A DNA stretch of 64,000 bases. It comes from CAYNWT01 sp964450955 (GTDB lineage Bacteria > Planctomycetota > Planctomycetia > Planctomycetales > Planctomycetaceae). This document shows, piece by piece, positions 16,901-25,612 of the stretch (its first letter is position 1; the number at the start of each line of letters is the position of its first letter). The stretch spans positions 58,709-122,708 of the forward strand of contig CAYVFI010000021.1 of assembly GCA_964450955.1 (NCBI GenBank), written 5' to 3'. The notes beneath the pieces were generated by a model. That model made no database searches and was not told where the DNA came from. It saw only the letters and a program-made list of their open reading frames with translations. The position numbers were made by a program, and so were the translations under genes.

Positions 16901-18532
16901 CTTGAGAAACGTCGGGCCGTTGGTTTGAAGGTCGCGGGTGAACTGCGGTTTGTCGCGGCTGAAGACGCCGGTCGTTTGCGCGATGGGTTGGGAATTGTTC
17001 CGCCGGTGGGTTTGCCGGAGGCGTTTCTGGAACCGGTTGAGGATCCGCTGGGCGATTTGATTTCCCGGTACGCCAGGACACACGGCCCGTTTACGACTCA
17101 GCAGGTTGCCGAACGGTTTGGTCTTGGCACGGCGCCGGTTCTAACGGCGCTGCATGCCCTGGTCGCGCGGGACAGGGTTGTTGAGGGTGAGTTCCGGCCG
17201 GGACATCATGGGCACGAGTGGTGTGACACGCATGTGTTGAAGTTGCTGAAGCGGCGGTCGCTGGCTGTTCTGCGCAAGCAGGTGGAACCGGTTGAACCGG
17301 AGGTGCTGTCGAAGTTCATGCCGGACTGGCACTGTATCACTCGGCCGCGGCGTGGGTTGGATGGTTTGCTGGATGCGATTGAACAACTGCAGGGCGCGCC
17401 GTTGCCGGCTTCGACTTTGGAGGCTGAGATTCTTCCGGCGCGAGTTGATTCGTATCGGCGCAGTAATTTGGACGAACTGTTTTTGGCTGGCGAAGTTGTG
17501 TGGCGGGGTTTCGACAGCACTGGTGGGAGCGACGGCCGGATAGCGTTGTACCTGACGGACCACTATCCGCTGCTGGCTCCTGTGTCTGAACCGTTGGCGG
17601 ACGATGCGGCTGCTGAGCAGGTTCGTGATTTGTTACGAGAACGCGGGGCGCTGTTGTTCTCGCAGATCAAACAGGCGGTGGGCGGATTCCCGAACGATGT
17701 TCTGGAAGCGATTTGGCGATTGGTGTGGTCGGGCGAGGTCACCAATGACACGTTGAGCCCGCTGCGTTCTTTAAGAACGCAGTCCAGTGGCGGTTCGTCG
17801 TCGCGGCGAACCACACGGTCGAATCGTCGAGCGTTCCGATCGCGCAGGGATGTGCAGTTGGCTGGTTCGGAAGGGCGTTGGTCGCTGTTGCCGACGGACT
17901 TTCCCACGGTGACGGTTCGGCAGACGGCGATATCGGGGCAGCTGATTGAACGCTACGGTGTGCTGACACGCGAGATGATTTCGCGGGAGCAGATTGTGGG
18001 TGGGTTTTCGGGTTTGTATCCGGTTCTCAAGGCGATGGAGGAAACCGGGAAGGTTCGTCGCGGCTATTTTGTGGCCGGGCTGGGTGCAGCGCAGTTTGCT
18101 GCTCCGGGTGCTGAAGATCGGCTGCGTGCGGAACGGGCGAAGCGGGGTGATGATGTTCCGGAGCCGGTGGTCCTGGCGGCCACTGATCCGGCGAATGCGT
18201 GGGGGAATGTGTTGCCGTGGCCGGAGCTTGGTGATCGCGGCCGTCCGCAGCGTGTGGCCGGGGCGAAGGTGATTTTGCTGGGTGGGCAGCTGATTGGATA
18301 CCTTGGGCGAACTCGAAAAAGCCTTGTCACGTTTCTGCCAGAGAGCGAGCCGGAACGCGGGCAAGTGATGCGGTCGTTGGCCGATGCGTTGGCTGGAATC
18401 GCCAGGCCGGGTGCAAGTTTACTGATCTCCAAAATCGACGGCGGTGCGCCGGGGGATTCGCCTTTGTCGGCGTCGTTGCGGGATGCGGCGTTCTCAGCGT
18501 CCAGTCGCGGGTATCTGCACAAAGGCCGATAG
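13970..18532 (+). CDS. lhr: Large Lhr-type ATP-dependent DNA helicase with an in-frame palindromic insert
   Basis: The 1520-residue superfamily 2 helicase has Walker A APTGSGKT (about 48-55), motif II DEIH (170-173), motif III SAT (230-232) and motif VI-type GRAGHQVG. Long Lhr-core and C-terminal winged-helix regions follow (TQQVAERFGLG...). Lhr helicases unwind DNA or RNA-DNA hybrids in repair. Residues 197-221 (bases 14558-14632) are encoded by a three-armed palindrome and read SVGQAGPDGLAG then DAGDRQAQPDLRQ. Without it the local sequence would run LERLRG-KPLQRVGLSAT, as expected for the family. The Fpg/Nei glycosylase starts 6 bp after the stop, supporting a repair operon. ATG 13970 has no good ribosome binding site. 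Confidence 0.9.
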   Translation: MSVAVDNALGHFHECTRDWFLEAFDKPTRVQNAAWPAIADGQSTLLLAPTGSGKTLAAFLASLDRLMFGGDATEKKVRVLYISPLKALGVDVDRNLRAPIAGLRAVAQRTDTQHRVPTVGVRSGDTPQEERRAMAKNPPEILITTPESLYLLLTSRACETLDEIETVIIDEIHALAGTKRGSHLFLSLERLERLRGSVGQAGPDGLAGDAGDRQAQPDLRQKPLQRVGLSATQRPLEEIARLLGGANATADPEVVPVPRPVEIIDASEPKQFHLRIETPADEMAEEADDDDIPSGNAASGPRAPSVWPSIHPRLVELIRANRSTMIFVNSRRLAERLAAAINELAEEEIALAHHGSVARDTRALIEDRLKRGELPAMIATSSMELGIDMGAVDLVIQIEAPPSIASGTQRIGRAGHQVGAPSAGVIFPKYRGDLLACSAATGAMQEGWVEETRYPRNPLDILAQQIVAMTSRDPMSVDDVFATCRSAAPFAELPRSSFEGVLDLLSGRYPSDEFSELKPRINWDRIAGTISPRKGGQRLAILNAGTIPDRGLYGVYLVGDGPDGTGGSRVGELDEEMVFEMRPGDVFLLGASSWRSLEITRDRVLVAPAPGEPGRMPFWRGDGPGRPLEFGKAIGKLTRELLAVPQAKARKRLESEHGLAESAAESLLTYLNEQANATGDPPSDTTIVIESFLDEIGDWRIVVLTPFGSRVHAPWATVVGSRLQDETAGEVDMMWTDDGMVFRLPESEKIPPVEAFIPDPDEVERLIVQQVGVTAMFAGRFRENAARALLLPRRYPGRRTPLWLQRRRSADLLSVASQYPNFPILLETYRECLSDVFDMSGLLSVLRDVQKRSIVVRSVQTDHPSPFAAAVMFSYAGNFLYEGDAPLAERRAQALALDHAQLRQLLGSADFRELFDADAIASVELELQRLNEWKLRHADDVHDALLKLGGLSQGELEQRCAEENVTSGALKAWIDELLEKRRAVGLKVAGELRFVAAEDAGRLRDGLGIVPPVGLPEAFLEPVEDPLGDLISRYARTHGPFTTQQVAERFGLGTAPVLTALHALVARDRVVEGEFRPGHHGHEWCDTHVLKLLKRRSLAVLRKQVEPVEPEVLSKFMPDWHCITRPRRGLDGLLDAIEQLQGAPLPASTLEAEILPARVDSYRRSNLDELFLAGEVVWRGFDSTGGSDGRIALYLTDHYPLLAPVSEPLADDAAAEQVRDLLRERGALLFSQIKQAVGGFPNDVLEAIWRLVWSGEVTNDTLSPLRSLRTQSSGGSSSRRTTRSNRRAFRSRRDVQLAGSEGRWSLLPTDFPTVTVRQTAISGQLIERYGVLTREMISREQIVGGFSGLYPVLKAMEETGKVRRGYFVAGLGAAQFAAPGAEDRLRAERAKRGDDVPEPVVLAATDPANAWGNVLPWPELGDRGRPQRVAGAKVILLGGQLIGYLGRTRKSLVTFLPESEPERGQVMRSLADALAGIARPGASLLISKIDGGAPGDSPLSASLRDAAFSASSRGYLHKGR
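14559..14629 (+). repeat. Three-armed palindromic element inside lhr, in frame
   Basis: Outer arms CCGTAGGTCAGG (14559-14570) and CCTGACCTACGG (14618-14629) are perfect 12-bp complements. Inside are hairpins GTCAGGC-TGG-GCCTGAC (14565-14581) and GTCAGG-CACAA-CCTGAC (14607-14623). The element keeps the reading frame open and adds about 25 residues between helicase motifs II and III. Confidence 0.85.
17762..17782 (+). repeat. 10-bp-arm palindrome inside lhr
   Basis: Arms CTGCGTTCTT and AAGAACGCAG flank one T. The palindrome lies within codons for PLRSLRTQSS in a low-complexity Ser/Arg-rich linker of the helicase (followed by GGSSSRRTTRSNRR). It may be a second small insertion in this gene or a chance hairpin. 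Confidence 0.6.
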
Positions 18533-18538
18533 AACGCG

Positions 18539-19348
18539 ATGCCAGAAGGGGACACAATATTTCGAACCGCTGTTCAGCTGCGGAAAGTGTTGGATGGTGA
18601 AACGATTGTCGATGCGTCGGGTCGATGGGAAGTGGAAAATGCGGCTTCATTGATTGGTCGTCGTATGGAAGGAATCGAATCTCGCGGCAAGCATTTGTTG
18701 ATGCATTTCGATGACGAACGCGTTATTCATTCGCACATGGGGATGACTGGTTCGTGGCATATTTACCGGCCGAAAGAAGCATGGCAAAAGTCTGAACGAG
18801 CGGCCGCTTTGACATTGCGAACAGATCGGTTTTGCGTGGTGTGTTTCAGTCCGAAACTAATCGAGCTGATTACCGCTCAGCGACTGCGGCGAAATGAGTA
18901 CTTAAACCGGCTTGGTCCTGATTTGTTGGGGCCTCGCCCGAATGATCGCGAGGTGTTGGCGCGGTTTCGAAGTCAGAACGCGGTTCCCATTGGACAGGTG
19001 GTGATGAATCAGACTGTGGTTTGCGGAATTGGAAACGTTTACAAATCGGAAGTTCTGTTTCTTGAACGAATCCACCCGTTGACGCTGGTTGCGGTTCTCA
19101 GCGATCAACAGATCCTGGCAATTGTGAAACGTTCGATTGACTTGATGAGCAGAAATCTGGAAGGGTATCCGCGGCGGACTCGGTTCGCAGCGGGCAGCAA
19201 CGCATGGGTCTATGGCAGGAAGGATTCGGAATGCTTCAAGTGTGGAGTTGCAATCGAGATGCTTCGTCAGGGCGATTTGGCGCGATCGACATATTTCTGC
19301 CCGCAGTGTCAGGCGGGTGCTGCTGAGTTAAACTCGCGAGAGTCATGA
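18539..19348 (+). CDS. Fpg/Nei family DNA glycosylase (AP lyase)
   Basis: The 269-residue protein begins MPEGDT, giving the N-terminal Pro2 nucleophile and Glu3 of the Fpg/Nei family. The conserved lysine is in SRGKHLL (Lys51). The helix-2-turn-helix region includes MNQTVVCGIGNVYKSEVLF, and a C-terminal zinc finger has CFKCG...CPQCQ. The enzyme removes oxidised bases and cleaves the abasic site. MPEGDT and the finger spacing are closer to Nei (endonuclease VIII)-like members than to classical MutM. It is six bases downstream of lhr and almost certainly co-transcribed with it. Confidence 0.9.
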   Translation: MPEGDTIFRTAVQLRKVLDGETIVDASGRWEVENAASLIGRRMEGIESRGKHLLMHFDDERVIHSHMGMTGSWHIYRPKEAWQKSERAAALTLRTDRFCVVCFSPKLIELITAQRLRRNEYLNRLGPDLLGPRPNDREVLARFRSQNAVPIGQVVMNQTVVCGIGNVYKSEVLFLERIHPLTLVAVLSDQQILAIVKRSIDLMSRNLEGYPRRTRFAAGSNAWVYGRKDSECFKCGVAIEMLRQGDLARSTYFCPQCQAGAAELNSRES

Positions 19349-19364
19349 ATCTTTGGGGTGTGCA

Positions 19365-20165
19365 ATGCGACTCGTGTCCGCAGTTTTGGTAAGCAGTTTG
19401 TTTTTGGGTGGAATTCAGGAACAGTCGCCACCGGAAAAGCAGGATAAAGAAAAGCCCGCGGAACCGGTGCTTAACGATTTGCTGGGTGTAAATGACGCAG
19501 GTTTGAGGAATGACGAGTTCGCTCGCTTAAAAGCGATGGCGGAACGCTACGGTCAGTCTGCTCAGGTACTGCTTCAAAAGCGGATTGATACTCTGGACGC
19601 TTACTGTGGTTTGACGGAGAAACAGAAACGACGTTTGCAGGTCGCGACGCGCGGGGCGGCGCGAACGACCGGGAAACGGCTTCTCAAAGATGTCGAAGCG
19701 ACCGCGAAGATTCAGGACAACAAGGAGGCCCGGAAGAAGCTGTCGGCGATCTCGCAGGAAATTGACGGACTTCTAAGAAAGCCGGCAACCAGTTCGTTCT
19801 GGAAGAAGACCATCGAAACCACACTGACTGGTGAGCAGCGCGAGGGGTTGAAACGTAACGAAGAAAAACGTCGGGCGTTCGAACGGAAGGTCTGGGTTTA
19901 CAAGGTCGTTGACGAAACCGACCGCGATGTTTTGTTGTTATCGAAGCAGCGTCAGGCCTTGTTGGAGGCGCTGACCAAGTGGATTGAAAAGAACCCCATA
20001 CCCGCGGTGCAACGGGGACGACGCAGCGCGTGGAAGTGGCTGCCCGAGGATGTAGTGATTGGCACGCTAATTCCAAACTTTGACGAAGTCCGCGTGCGCA
20101 GTCTGATAGGTGTCGCGCCGTATCGATTGCGGGAGCCGCTGCAGAAGAAGTACCTGTCGGAATAG
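19365..20165 (+). CDS. Hypothetical secreted protein
   Basis: From ATG 19365 (preceded by GGGGTG) the product is about 266 residues. It starts with a signal peptide (MRLVSAVLVSSLFLGGIQ), followed by a charged segment rich in Lys, Glu and Pro. The rest is helix-rich (LTEKQKRRLQVATRGAARTT, ISQEIDGLLRK). The TEKQKRRL and GEQREGL stretches resemble short helical segments common in planctomycete secreted proteins of unknown role. It ends the lhr-nei gene run, 16 bp after nei. No enzyme motif was found. Confidence 0.65.
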   Translation: MRLVSAVLVSSLFLGGIQEQSPPEKQDKEKPAEPVLNDLLGVNDAGLRNDEFARLKAMAERYGQSAQVLLQKRIDTLDAYCGLTEKQKRRLQVATRGAARTTGKRLLKDVEATAKIQDNKEARKKLSAISQEIDGLLRKPATSSFWKKTIETTLTGEQREGLKRNEEKRRAFERKVWVYKVVDETDRDVLLLSKQRQALLEALTKWIEKNPIPAVQRGRRSAWKWLPEDVVIGTLIPNFDEVRVRSLIGVAPYRLREPLQKKYLSE

Positions 20166-20191
20166 TAACGGGGTGCGAAGTCTGCCGGCGC

Positions 20192-20226
20192 AAAAAAAAA
20201 GAACCCCGAGTGTGAGCTCGGGGTTC
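20192..20226 (-). terminator. Intrinsic terminator for the large surface protein gene
   Basis: Arms GAACCCCGAG (20201-20210) and CTCGGGGTTC (20217-20226) form a perfect 10-bp stem with a 6-base loop. The A-run at 20192-20200 becomes a nine-T tail on the minus strand. It therefore ends transcription of the minus-strand gene at 20252-24007. Confidence 0.9.
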
Positions 20227-20251
20227 GTGATCCGACTTCGTCAACTGCTGA

Positions 20252-23200
20252 TTACAGCAGGTCGAAATCGATGTCCAGCGAAGCGAACAGCAGGTCGGGC
20301 TGTTCGACATGAGTCGGACCGGAAACGGTTCGGCGTTCGCCGGTTTCCAGTTCGTGGTACATGATGTCGTTGTGGTCGGGCGAATGTCCGAGCCCCAGCA
20401 CGTGACCGATTTCGTGAGCGACGGTGGTCAAAAGGTCCATACGGTTCCCAACGAAGTCGTCTTCCACATTGGATGGTGTCGAATCAACGTACCAGCCAAA
20501 GCCTGTGGCGTTGTCATCGATGACGATGCTGGAACCGACAGTCTGTCCAAGTTGTCCCTCAGGTAGATCTCCGATCGAGATGGAGAAGTTATCGAGAGCC
20601 AGTCGTTGGGCTGAACTTAGCGGTTCTTGTCGCCATTGTTCGACCGCGGCTGCAGTGATTGGCTGCAGGTCTGCGGTGGTAAGTTGATCATTCACAATCG
20701 ACGCTGGCGATGTGGCGGCGACCAATAAGTCTGTGGACGCTGTGAATGTGATGTAGGCCTTGCCGGAGCTGGTTCCGGCGTCGTCAGACAGTGGGGCTCC
20801 AACCAGTGTATAGTCGCCGCTGACTGCCACGCTTTCGCCAAAGAAGTCGCGTGGAGCTGCATCGTCGGCCTCAAGTTTCTGAACCTGGTGCCAGTTGTCC
20901 TGATTCTCCACACGATCAAACAGGAACGCGGCTCCAGCCTTCAGGAAACCATCGTCGGTTCGTTTCGTACGTGCTCCAACAGCAATCCGACCATTGTTGA
21001 TATCGACGTCGTATCCAAATTGGTCACGGATGGCGGGGTCGTTAGCGGTTAGTTTGCTGGCGACGCCCCAGGTATTTCTGGCTTCCGCATTTTTGCGAAG
21101 GACATAGACGGCACCTGAGTTCAGGTCTGAGTCTCCACGTTCTTCGAAGTGAGCTCCAACGACGGCAAGACTGCGATCGATGGCGACTGAGTTCCCAAAG
21201 CGATCACCTCCGCCAATGTCGTTGGTGAAGTCAGGAGCATCCATGCTGCGTTGCAGGTCCCAGCGATCGCCTTCGCTGTGATAGATGTACGCGCGGCCGG
21301 CCCTTGGATAGACAGTTGTGCCTTCGTCTGTTTCAACGGTGACGCTGGCACGTGGTGCTCCGATAATTAAATTGTTCCCATAAACATCGACCGCGTAGCC
21401 GTACTGGTCGTTGCGGCCGGAATCCGGGTCGTACAGGTGACGGATTTGTGCCCAGTCTCCCGTGCTCTTCTGCTTGAACACATAGACCGAACCAGAGTTC
21501 TTCTTAAGATCACCGTCGTCCAATCTCGCTCCAACCACAAGGGTCTCATCATGGATTGCGACTGAGCTACCAAACTGATCGCCAAGAGACGCATCCAGAG
21601 CCCGCACGCGTTGTATGAGTCCCCAGTTGTCCTGTCCGCCCTCGTCTCGGCCGAACACATAAACGGCACCCGAAGTCCTGTCGGCCTCGCCGTCCTCGTC
21701 ACGCGGAGCCCCAACAATCAAAGTGCCCCCATCAAGGGCGATTGACTCACCAAAGCGGTCTCCACCCTTGATGTCGTTGGCGGTGTCGGGAGCTGTGATT
21801 TCTGTGACTTTGACCCAATCGTTGCCGATTCGTTCGTAAATCTGAACCGCACCTTTGCGGTTGGTTCCGTCGTGCGGCGCGGAAACGGCGGCAAAGCGTC
21901 CGCTAATGGCGACGTCATGGCCGAAGATATCTGCCACTCGTCCGCCCTGATCGGCCAGCAGTTCCGCCGGAGCACTGACGATTTCGACTCGATGGTCTTC
22001 AACTTCGCCGTTGGTGGCGTGTCCATCCGGAGCCAGTCCTGTGTCGGTGCTGAATCGGAACCGGGAAAAGGTGGACGTCATTGACGCATCTGCAGGAACC
22101 GCGAACGACAGTGAGTTGGTTCCTGGTGAGAGTTGTGTATCGGCGAAAATCTGTTCGCCGGCATCGGTCCAATCACCGTCGTTATTGAAGTCGATCCACG
22201 CGCTAAGAAAGCCGTTTATCGATGCATCGACTTCAACAGTGGCCCGTTGTCCGGGCACAATGTTCGAAACGAATGTGACTCCGTCTTCGTCGTTGGTAAC
22301 GTTGGTCGCACCATCGATATCGTAGACGTTTCGATCGTCGCCGCTGGTTGTGCTGGGCTGACCATCGTCGTCTTCATCGACTCCACTGCCCAGGTGAATT
22401 CCCGCCACGATCGTGTGTGACGCACCGTTGTCGGCTGCCAGAGTCGGATAGTTTTGATCCTCCGCGTACCACGCTCGATATGAGAAGTGAACGACGTCTC
22501 GGCCGTCGAAGCTGTACTCGCGAACGGGTTCGTCGTTGGCGTCGTATTCAATCAGCGAGTACTCACTAAAGTTACGACCGGGTAGCCCCCAGCTCACAAG
22601 TACATGATCGTTAGGCAACTCCTGGACAGAACCAGTGGGGCCGATGTCGTAAGTTGGATGGACAATCTCGCGGACCAGGGTGGCAGTCATGTTTTGTTCG
22701 TCAAGTTCGTACTCGACATACCGCATCCGTCGCTCATCGTCCTCTGGTCGAGCGTCGTACTCAGGCAACGCAGGGCAAGGTGTACCGTTATCGTAGAAAA
22801 TCAGGTTACCCTTGCTGTTGATCTGAGCCGTATGCTGGCCGCATGGGCCGCCCCACGGATCGTCGATCTCAAAGTCGCTGCGCAAACCGCCCAGTCGCCA
22901 GATGATTTCGCTGGTCTCGCCATCAACTTTGATGATGGACGAAGTGAACCGCAGCGACATGATGTAGTCGCCGTTTTCGTCCTGGAACAGCGAGTTGATA
23001 TGAGCGTACTCAGGGATGCGTGTTTCGCCACCAAGCTGTTCGCCGATATCGACAACTTCGTTGTCGGGAGTGCCGATATTGCTGCCGATTTCTTCCCAAC
23101 TGTCCCAGCGGAACACTTCTTCCTTTGTTATCGGATCAATGACAACGACGACAGAGTCTTCGTAGAAAACGCCGTCGCGTTCGACACCGTTGTACGACAG

Positions 23201-24007
23201 GAACGCGTAGTTGCCATTGTCCAGAATCAGGAAGTCGTGGAAGTCGGTGTGGTTGATACCGTTGCCAATCGCGTCAACACGATCGACCTCCTGGAAATTG
23301 TGGTCCAGAATGACAAACTCGGAGGTATACCGGTTGAACTCGTTACGCGTTGAAGCGTCTGAGTAGGAAAAAAATCCGTTCGCGTGCTGCTTAAAATCAG
23401 CGATTCGAACCGTCGGGCCGCGTCCCTGGGCGGTTGGTTGTTCGAATGATTGCACAAACTCAGGAACGCCGTTGTGATCGATGCGGGCGACGTAGTTCGT
23501 TCCGTTTTGCGGGCGCGGTGTGACGTAGATGGAACCGGTATTCACGTCTGCGGCCGAGTTCAACTGGACGTCCAGAGGGAAGTCGATCGGAAGGTAAATG
23601 ATTTCGTAGGTGCGAGGTTCGGCGTCGAGATCGCCCGTATCATGCACATTGACAAAAACCGTTTCGCCTTCGCTTAGGTCACGCAGGACGATGGAATCAC
23701 CATGGGCAACCGATCGGCCGTTTACGGTGACCTGTTGATTCGCGTTGGTGAACGGCGCGATGGTAATTCCATCTGTCTCGGCCGATGGTGTGACGCTGTA
23801 CCGAAGTTGGTCCGGGCTGAACGCCGGGTAAACATCCACGCTTTCGCCGGAAACCTGGAGATCATCAAGCGCTGTTCCGGGAATCAGTCCCTGATCGGCC
23901 AGTAGAGTCGCGTCGCCGAAATCCAGCCCGGTCAGGAGCTGCCGATCTTCCAGAAGTTCGGCAGGGGTGGCTGATGTCCGCGCGTAAGTTCGTCGCCGTC
24001 TTCTCAT
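20252..24007 (-). CDS. Surface protein: arylsulfotransferase-like, GEVED, FG-GAP repeats, matrixin-like metalloprotease
   Basis: The 1251-residue protein starts with a basic stretch and LLEDRQLL, a LEPR-XLL-type sorting motif of planctomycete surface proteins. A region resembling arylsulfotransferase (ASST) propellers follows (about 130-530; NHTDFHDFLILDNGNYAFLS, HINSLFQDENGDYIMSLR). Next come a GEVED-type module (NGEVEDHRVEI, about 670) and about six FG-GAP/integrin-like repeats (DIFGHDVAISGR, GDRFGESIALDGG). The C-terminus is metzincin-like, with HEIGHVLGLGH (HExxHxxGxxH) and a following IMYHEL. The protease domain should bind zinc. ATG 24007 has AGGG upstream. The role of the combined protein is unknown; ASST assignment is less certain than the repeats and protease. 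Confidence 0.8.
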   Translation of the reverse strand: MRRRRRTYARTSATPAELLEDRQLLTGLDFGDATLLADQGLIPGTALDDLQVSGESVDVYPAFSPDQLRYSVTPSAETDGITIAPFTNANQQVTVNGRSVAHGDSIVLRDLSEGETVFVNVHDTGDLDAEPRTYEIIYLPIDFPLDVQLNSAADVNTGSIYVTPRPQNGTNYVARIDHNGVPEFVQSFEQPTAQGRGPTVRIADFKQHANGFFSYSDASTRNEFNRYTSEFVILDHNFQEVDRVDAIGNGINHTDFHDFLILDNGNYAFLSYNGVERDGVFYEDSVVVVIDPITKEEVFRWDSWEEIGSNIGTPDNEVVDIGEQLGGETRIPEYAHINSLFQDENGDYIMSLRFTSSIIKVDGETSEIIWRLGGLRSDFEIDDPWGGPCGQHTAQINSKGNLIFYDNGTPCPALPEYDARPEDDERRMRYVEYELDEQNMTATLVREIVHPTYDIGPTGSVQELPNDHVLVSWGLPGRNFSEYSLIEYDANDEPVREYSFDGRDVVHFSYRAWYAEDQNYPTLAADNGASHTIVAGIHLGSGVDEDDDGQPSTTSGDDRNVYDIDGATNVTNDEDGVTFVSNIVPGQRATVEVDASINGFLSAWIDFNNDGDWTDAGEQIFADTQLSPGTNSLSFAVPADASMTSTFSRFRFSTDTGLAPDGHATNGEVEDHRVEIVSAPAELLADQGGRVADIFGHDVAISGRFAAVSAPHDGTNRKGAVQIYERIGNDWVKVTEITAPDTANDIKGGDRFGESIALDGGTLIVGAPRDEDGEADRTSGAVYVFGRDEGGQDNWGLIQRVRALDASLGDQFGSSVAIHDETLVVGARLDDGDLKKNSGSVYVFKQKSTGDWAQIRHLYDPDSGRNDQYGYAVDVYGNNLIIGAPRASVTVETDEGTTVYPRAGRAYIYHSEGDRWDLQRSMDAPDFTNDIGGGDRFGNSVAIDRSLAVVGAHFEERGDSDLNSGAVYVLRKNAEARNTWGVASKLTANDPAIRDQFGYDVDINNGRIAVGARTKRTDDGFLKAGAAFLFDRVENQDNWHQVQKLEADDAAPRDFFGESVAVSGDYTLVGAPLSDDAGTSSGKAYITFTASTDLLVAATSPASIVNDQLTTADLQPITAAAVEQWRQEPLSSAQRLALDNFSISIGDLPEGQLGQTVGSSIVIDDNATGFGWYVDSTPSNVEDDFVGNRMDLLTTVAHEIGHVLGLGHSPDHNDIMYHELETGERRTVSGPTHVEQPDLLFASLDIDFDLL

Positions 24008-24277
24008 TTGATCGCCCTATCAGGTCAGGCGCCCGCCGACCTATCCGTGTCTCCAGGAATCGCGGTGGCCCCCCTGGCCAAAGCACTTCGCGCGCTAACC
24101 GCCCCTAGTAGCTTTTTCGGCAACCGGTCGGATGCTCTGTATTGCAGCTCTCAAATTGCACTTCGTCAGGCGTGCGGATTCTCAGTGCTTCGCAATCGTT
24201 CGGCAGATTTAGCGGTAGCTAAGGGTGGGCACTCGCCGACTGGAACGTGTTTTTCGGATTCCGACTACGATCGGCCC
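24008..24277. other. Intergenic leader region upstream of the surface protein gene
   Basis: About 270 bp between two minus-strand genes must contain the promoter of the surface protein gene. A plus-strand frame crosses it, but it has no plausible product and overlaps the methyltransferase 3' end. I see no recognisable RNA gene or repeat. Confidence 0.5.
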
Positions 24278-25075
24278 TTAGGGGCAGTTGGAACGCCGCC
24301 GCAGAATGAGCACCGTGTCACCCAGTTCGTCGCTTAATTCCAGCGGTTCGTCGATGTCGTAGCAAAAATCGTAGACGTCACAGAGTTCGAAATCCGGAAC
24401 CGATTCCAACAGCGATCGCATTTGATCTGCCAGGTACAGTCGCATTGTGTAGGTGGTTTGCAGGCGGATGTGTTTGTCATCGTCCTGTACGGTGAGTTCA
24501 AACCGTAGCTGTTCCAGCCTGGTTTCACGCGAGAAATTTTCGACTTCAAGGAACACGTTGACACGGAGGTCATCTTCCTGAACCGACCAGTCTTCTGAAT
24601 CTTCTTCATCCGCGTCCGGGGGCATCAGGTGCAGGCCCAGAACGTACAGTCCGCCCGGCCGCAGGCAATCGGCGACGGTCTGTAGGTGTGTGTGTGCTGC
24701 GTCTTCAGTTAGCAGGTGTCGGAATGTGTTGACGGTATTGAATGCGAGATCAATGGGCGTGGGCGGGCAAAAATCCGTCATGTCGGCGTGATGAATGTGT
24801 TCTGTCTGTTCGGTTCCATTCAGCCTGGAACGCAGGTACTCAAGCGCGGGTTGGCTGGTGTCGCAGGCAGTGACTTGATAGCCGCGCTTCACCATTTCCA
24901 CGACCAGTCTGCCGCCTCCACAGCCGGGTTCGTACAGGTTCTGAACCGGAATCTGGCTGTATTTCTTAGCGGCCGCTTCAATGAAATCCGCTTCGAACAG
25001 GGTTTCGTCGCTGAACGCGAAGTCCCAGTAGCGAGGGTGGTCGTAGCAATTCACTTGTTCGGGAGCGTTCATCAC
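24278..25075 (-). CDS. Class I SAM-dependent methyltransferase
   Basis: The 265-residue protein has the glycine-rich motif I in NLYEPGCGGGRLVVEM, followed by an acidic residue at the end of strand 2 (VTACDTS). Motif IV-like IDLAFNTVNTFRHLL and a post-motif RPGGLYVLGLHLM also fit a Rossmann-fold methyltransferase. The C-terminal half (RLYLADQMRSLLESV) resembles bacterial small-molecule methyltransferases. The substrate cannot be inferred. The gene is divergent from the SUKH gene, with an 18-bp near-palindrome between them. Confidence 0.85.
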   Translation of the reverse strand: MMNAPEQVNCYDHPRYWDFAFSDETLFEADFIEAAAKKYSQIPVQNLYEPGCGGGRLVVEMVKRGYQVTACDTSQPALEYLRSRLNGTEQTEHIHHADMTDFCPPTPIDLAFNTVNTFRHLLTEDAAHTHLQTVADCLRPGGLYVLGLHLMPPDADEEDSEDWSVQEDDLRVNVFLEVENFSRETRLEQLRFELTVQDDDKHIRLQTTYTMRLYLADQMRSLLESVPDFELCDVYDFCYDIDEPLELSDELGDTVLILRRRSNCP

Positions 25076-25090
25076 TGAGTTCTACTTGAA

Positions 25091-25108
25091 CGCGACGAAT
25101 TTGTCGCG
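25091..25108. promoter_or_regulatory. Near-palindrome between divergent genes, possible operator
   Basis: CGCGAC and GTCGCG are separated by GAATTT. The 18 bp are self-complementary except for one G/T pair. It lies between the divergent methyltransferase and SUKH genes, a typical place for an operator. No regulator is identified. Confidence 0.4.
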
Positions 25109-25144
25109 GTCCGGCTACGCGAGCTTTTAGTGCGTGAATGCCAT

Positions 25145-25612
25145 ATGCTGCCTGCCAAACCGCACGAATCGATTCGACAACTGATGAACACTTCTGAACT
25201 CGAACTCCTTAGGCAACAACTGGACGTCGATCTGCCCGAATGGTGGACTCGACATCTGCTGGACTATCCGAAAGAACTGCTGGCAGTTGCCAGACCGGAT
25301 GGAAGCAGTATTGCGGAGTTCGAATTCTGCAACGTTGCTGAGTTGTTAAGGGACTGCAATGCCGAGGTGCGTCTGGAACCAATTATTGACGCGCATGGCA
25401 TGCAGTTTGATTGGCCCGACGCGTTTGTCGTCATTGGGGACAACGAACTTGGTGACTACTATTGTATTGATGTCGACGATCCGCAGAGCCCGGTGATGTG
25501 CCTGGACTCGCAGCTGTGCGAGTTGTTTGAAGTCACCGAGACCCTGGATGGGTTTATCGATTACCTGATCAAGCACTATAGCGCGACGGCGCTGGGGGAA
25601 GATGTGGAATGA
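25145..25612 (+). CDS. SMI1/KNR4 (SUKH) family protein
   Basis: About 155 residues from ATG 25145; an in-frame GTG at 25130 and ATG at 25187 are alternatives, and no start has a clear ribosome binding site. The pattern LPEWWTRHLLDYP, FCNVAELLRDC, AFVVIGDNELGDYYCIDVDD and FEVTETLDGFIDYLI is that of the SUKH superfamily. Many SUKH proteins are immunity proteins in toxin systems, but stand-alone members also occur. No toxin is visible nearby. The stop overlaps the next start as ATGA, so translation is coupled to the DUF971 gene. Confidence 0.75.
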   Translation: MLPAKPHESIRQLMNTSELELLRQQLDVDLPEWWTRHLLDYPKELLAVARPDGSSIAEFEFCNVAELLRDCNAEVRLEPIIDAHGMQFDWPDAFVVIGDNELGDYYCIDVDDPQSPVMCLDSQLCELFEVTETLDGFIDYLIKHYSATALGEDVE

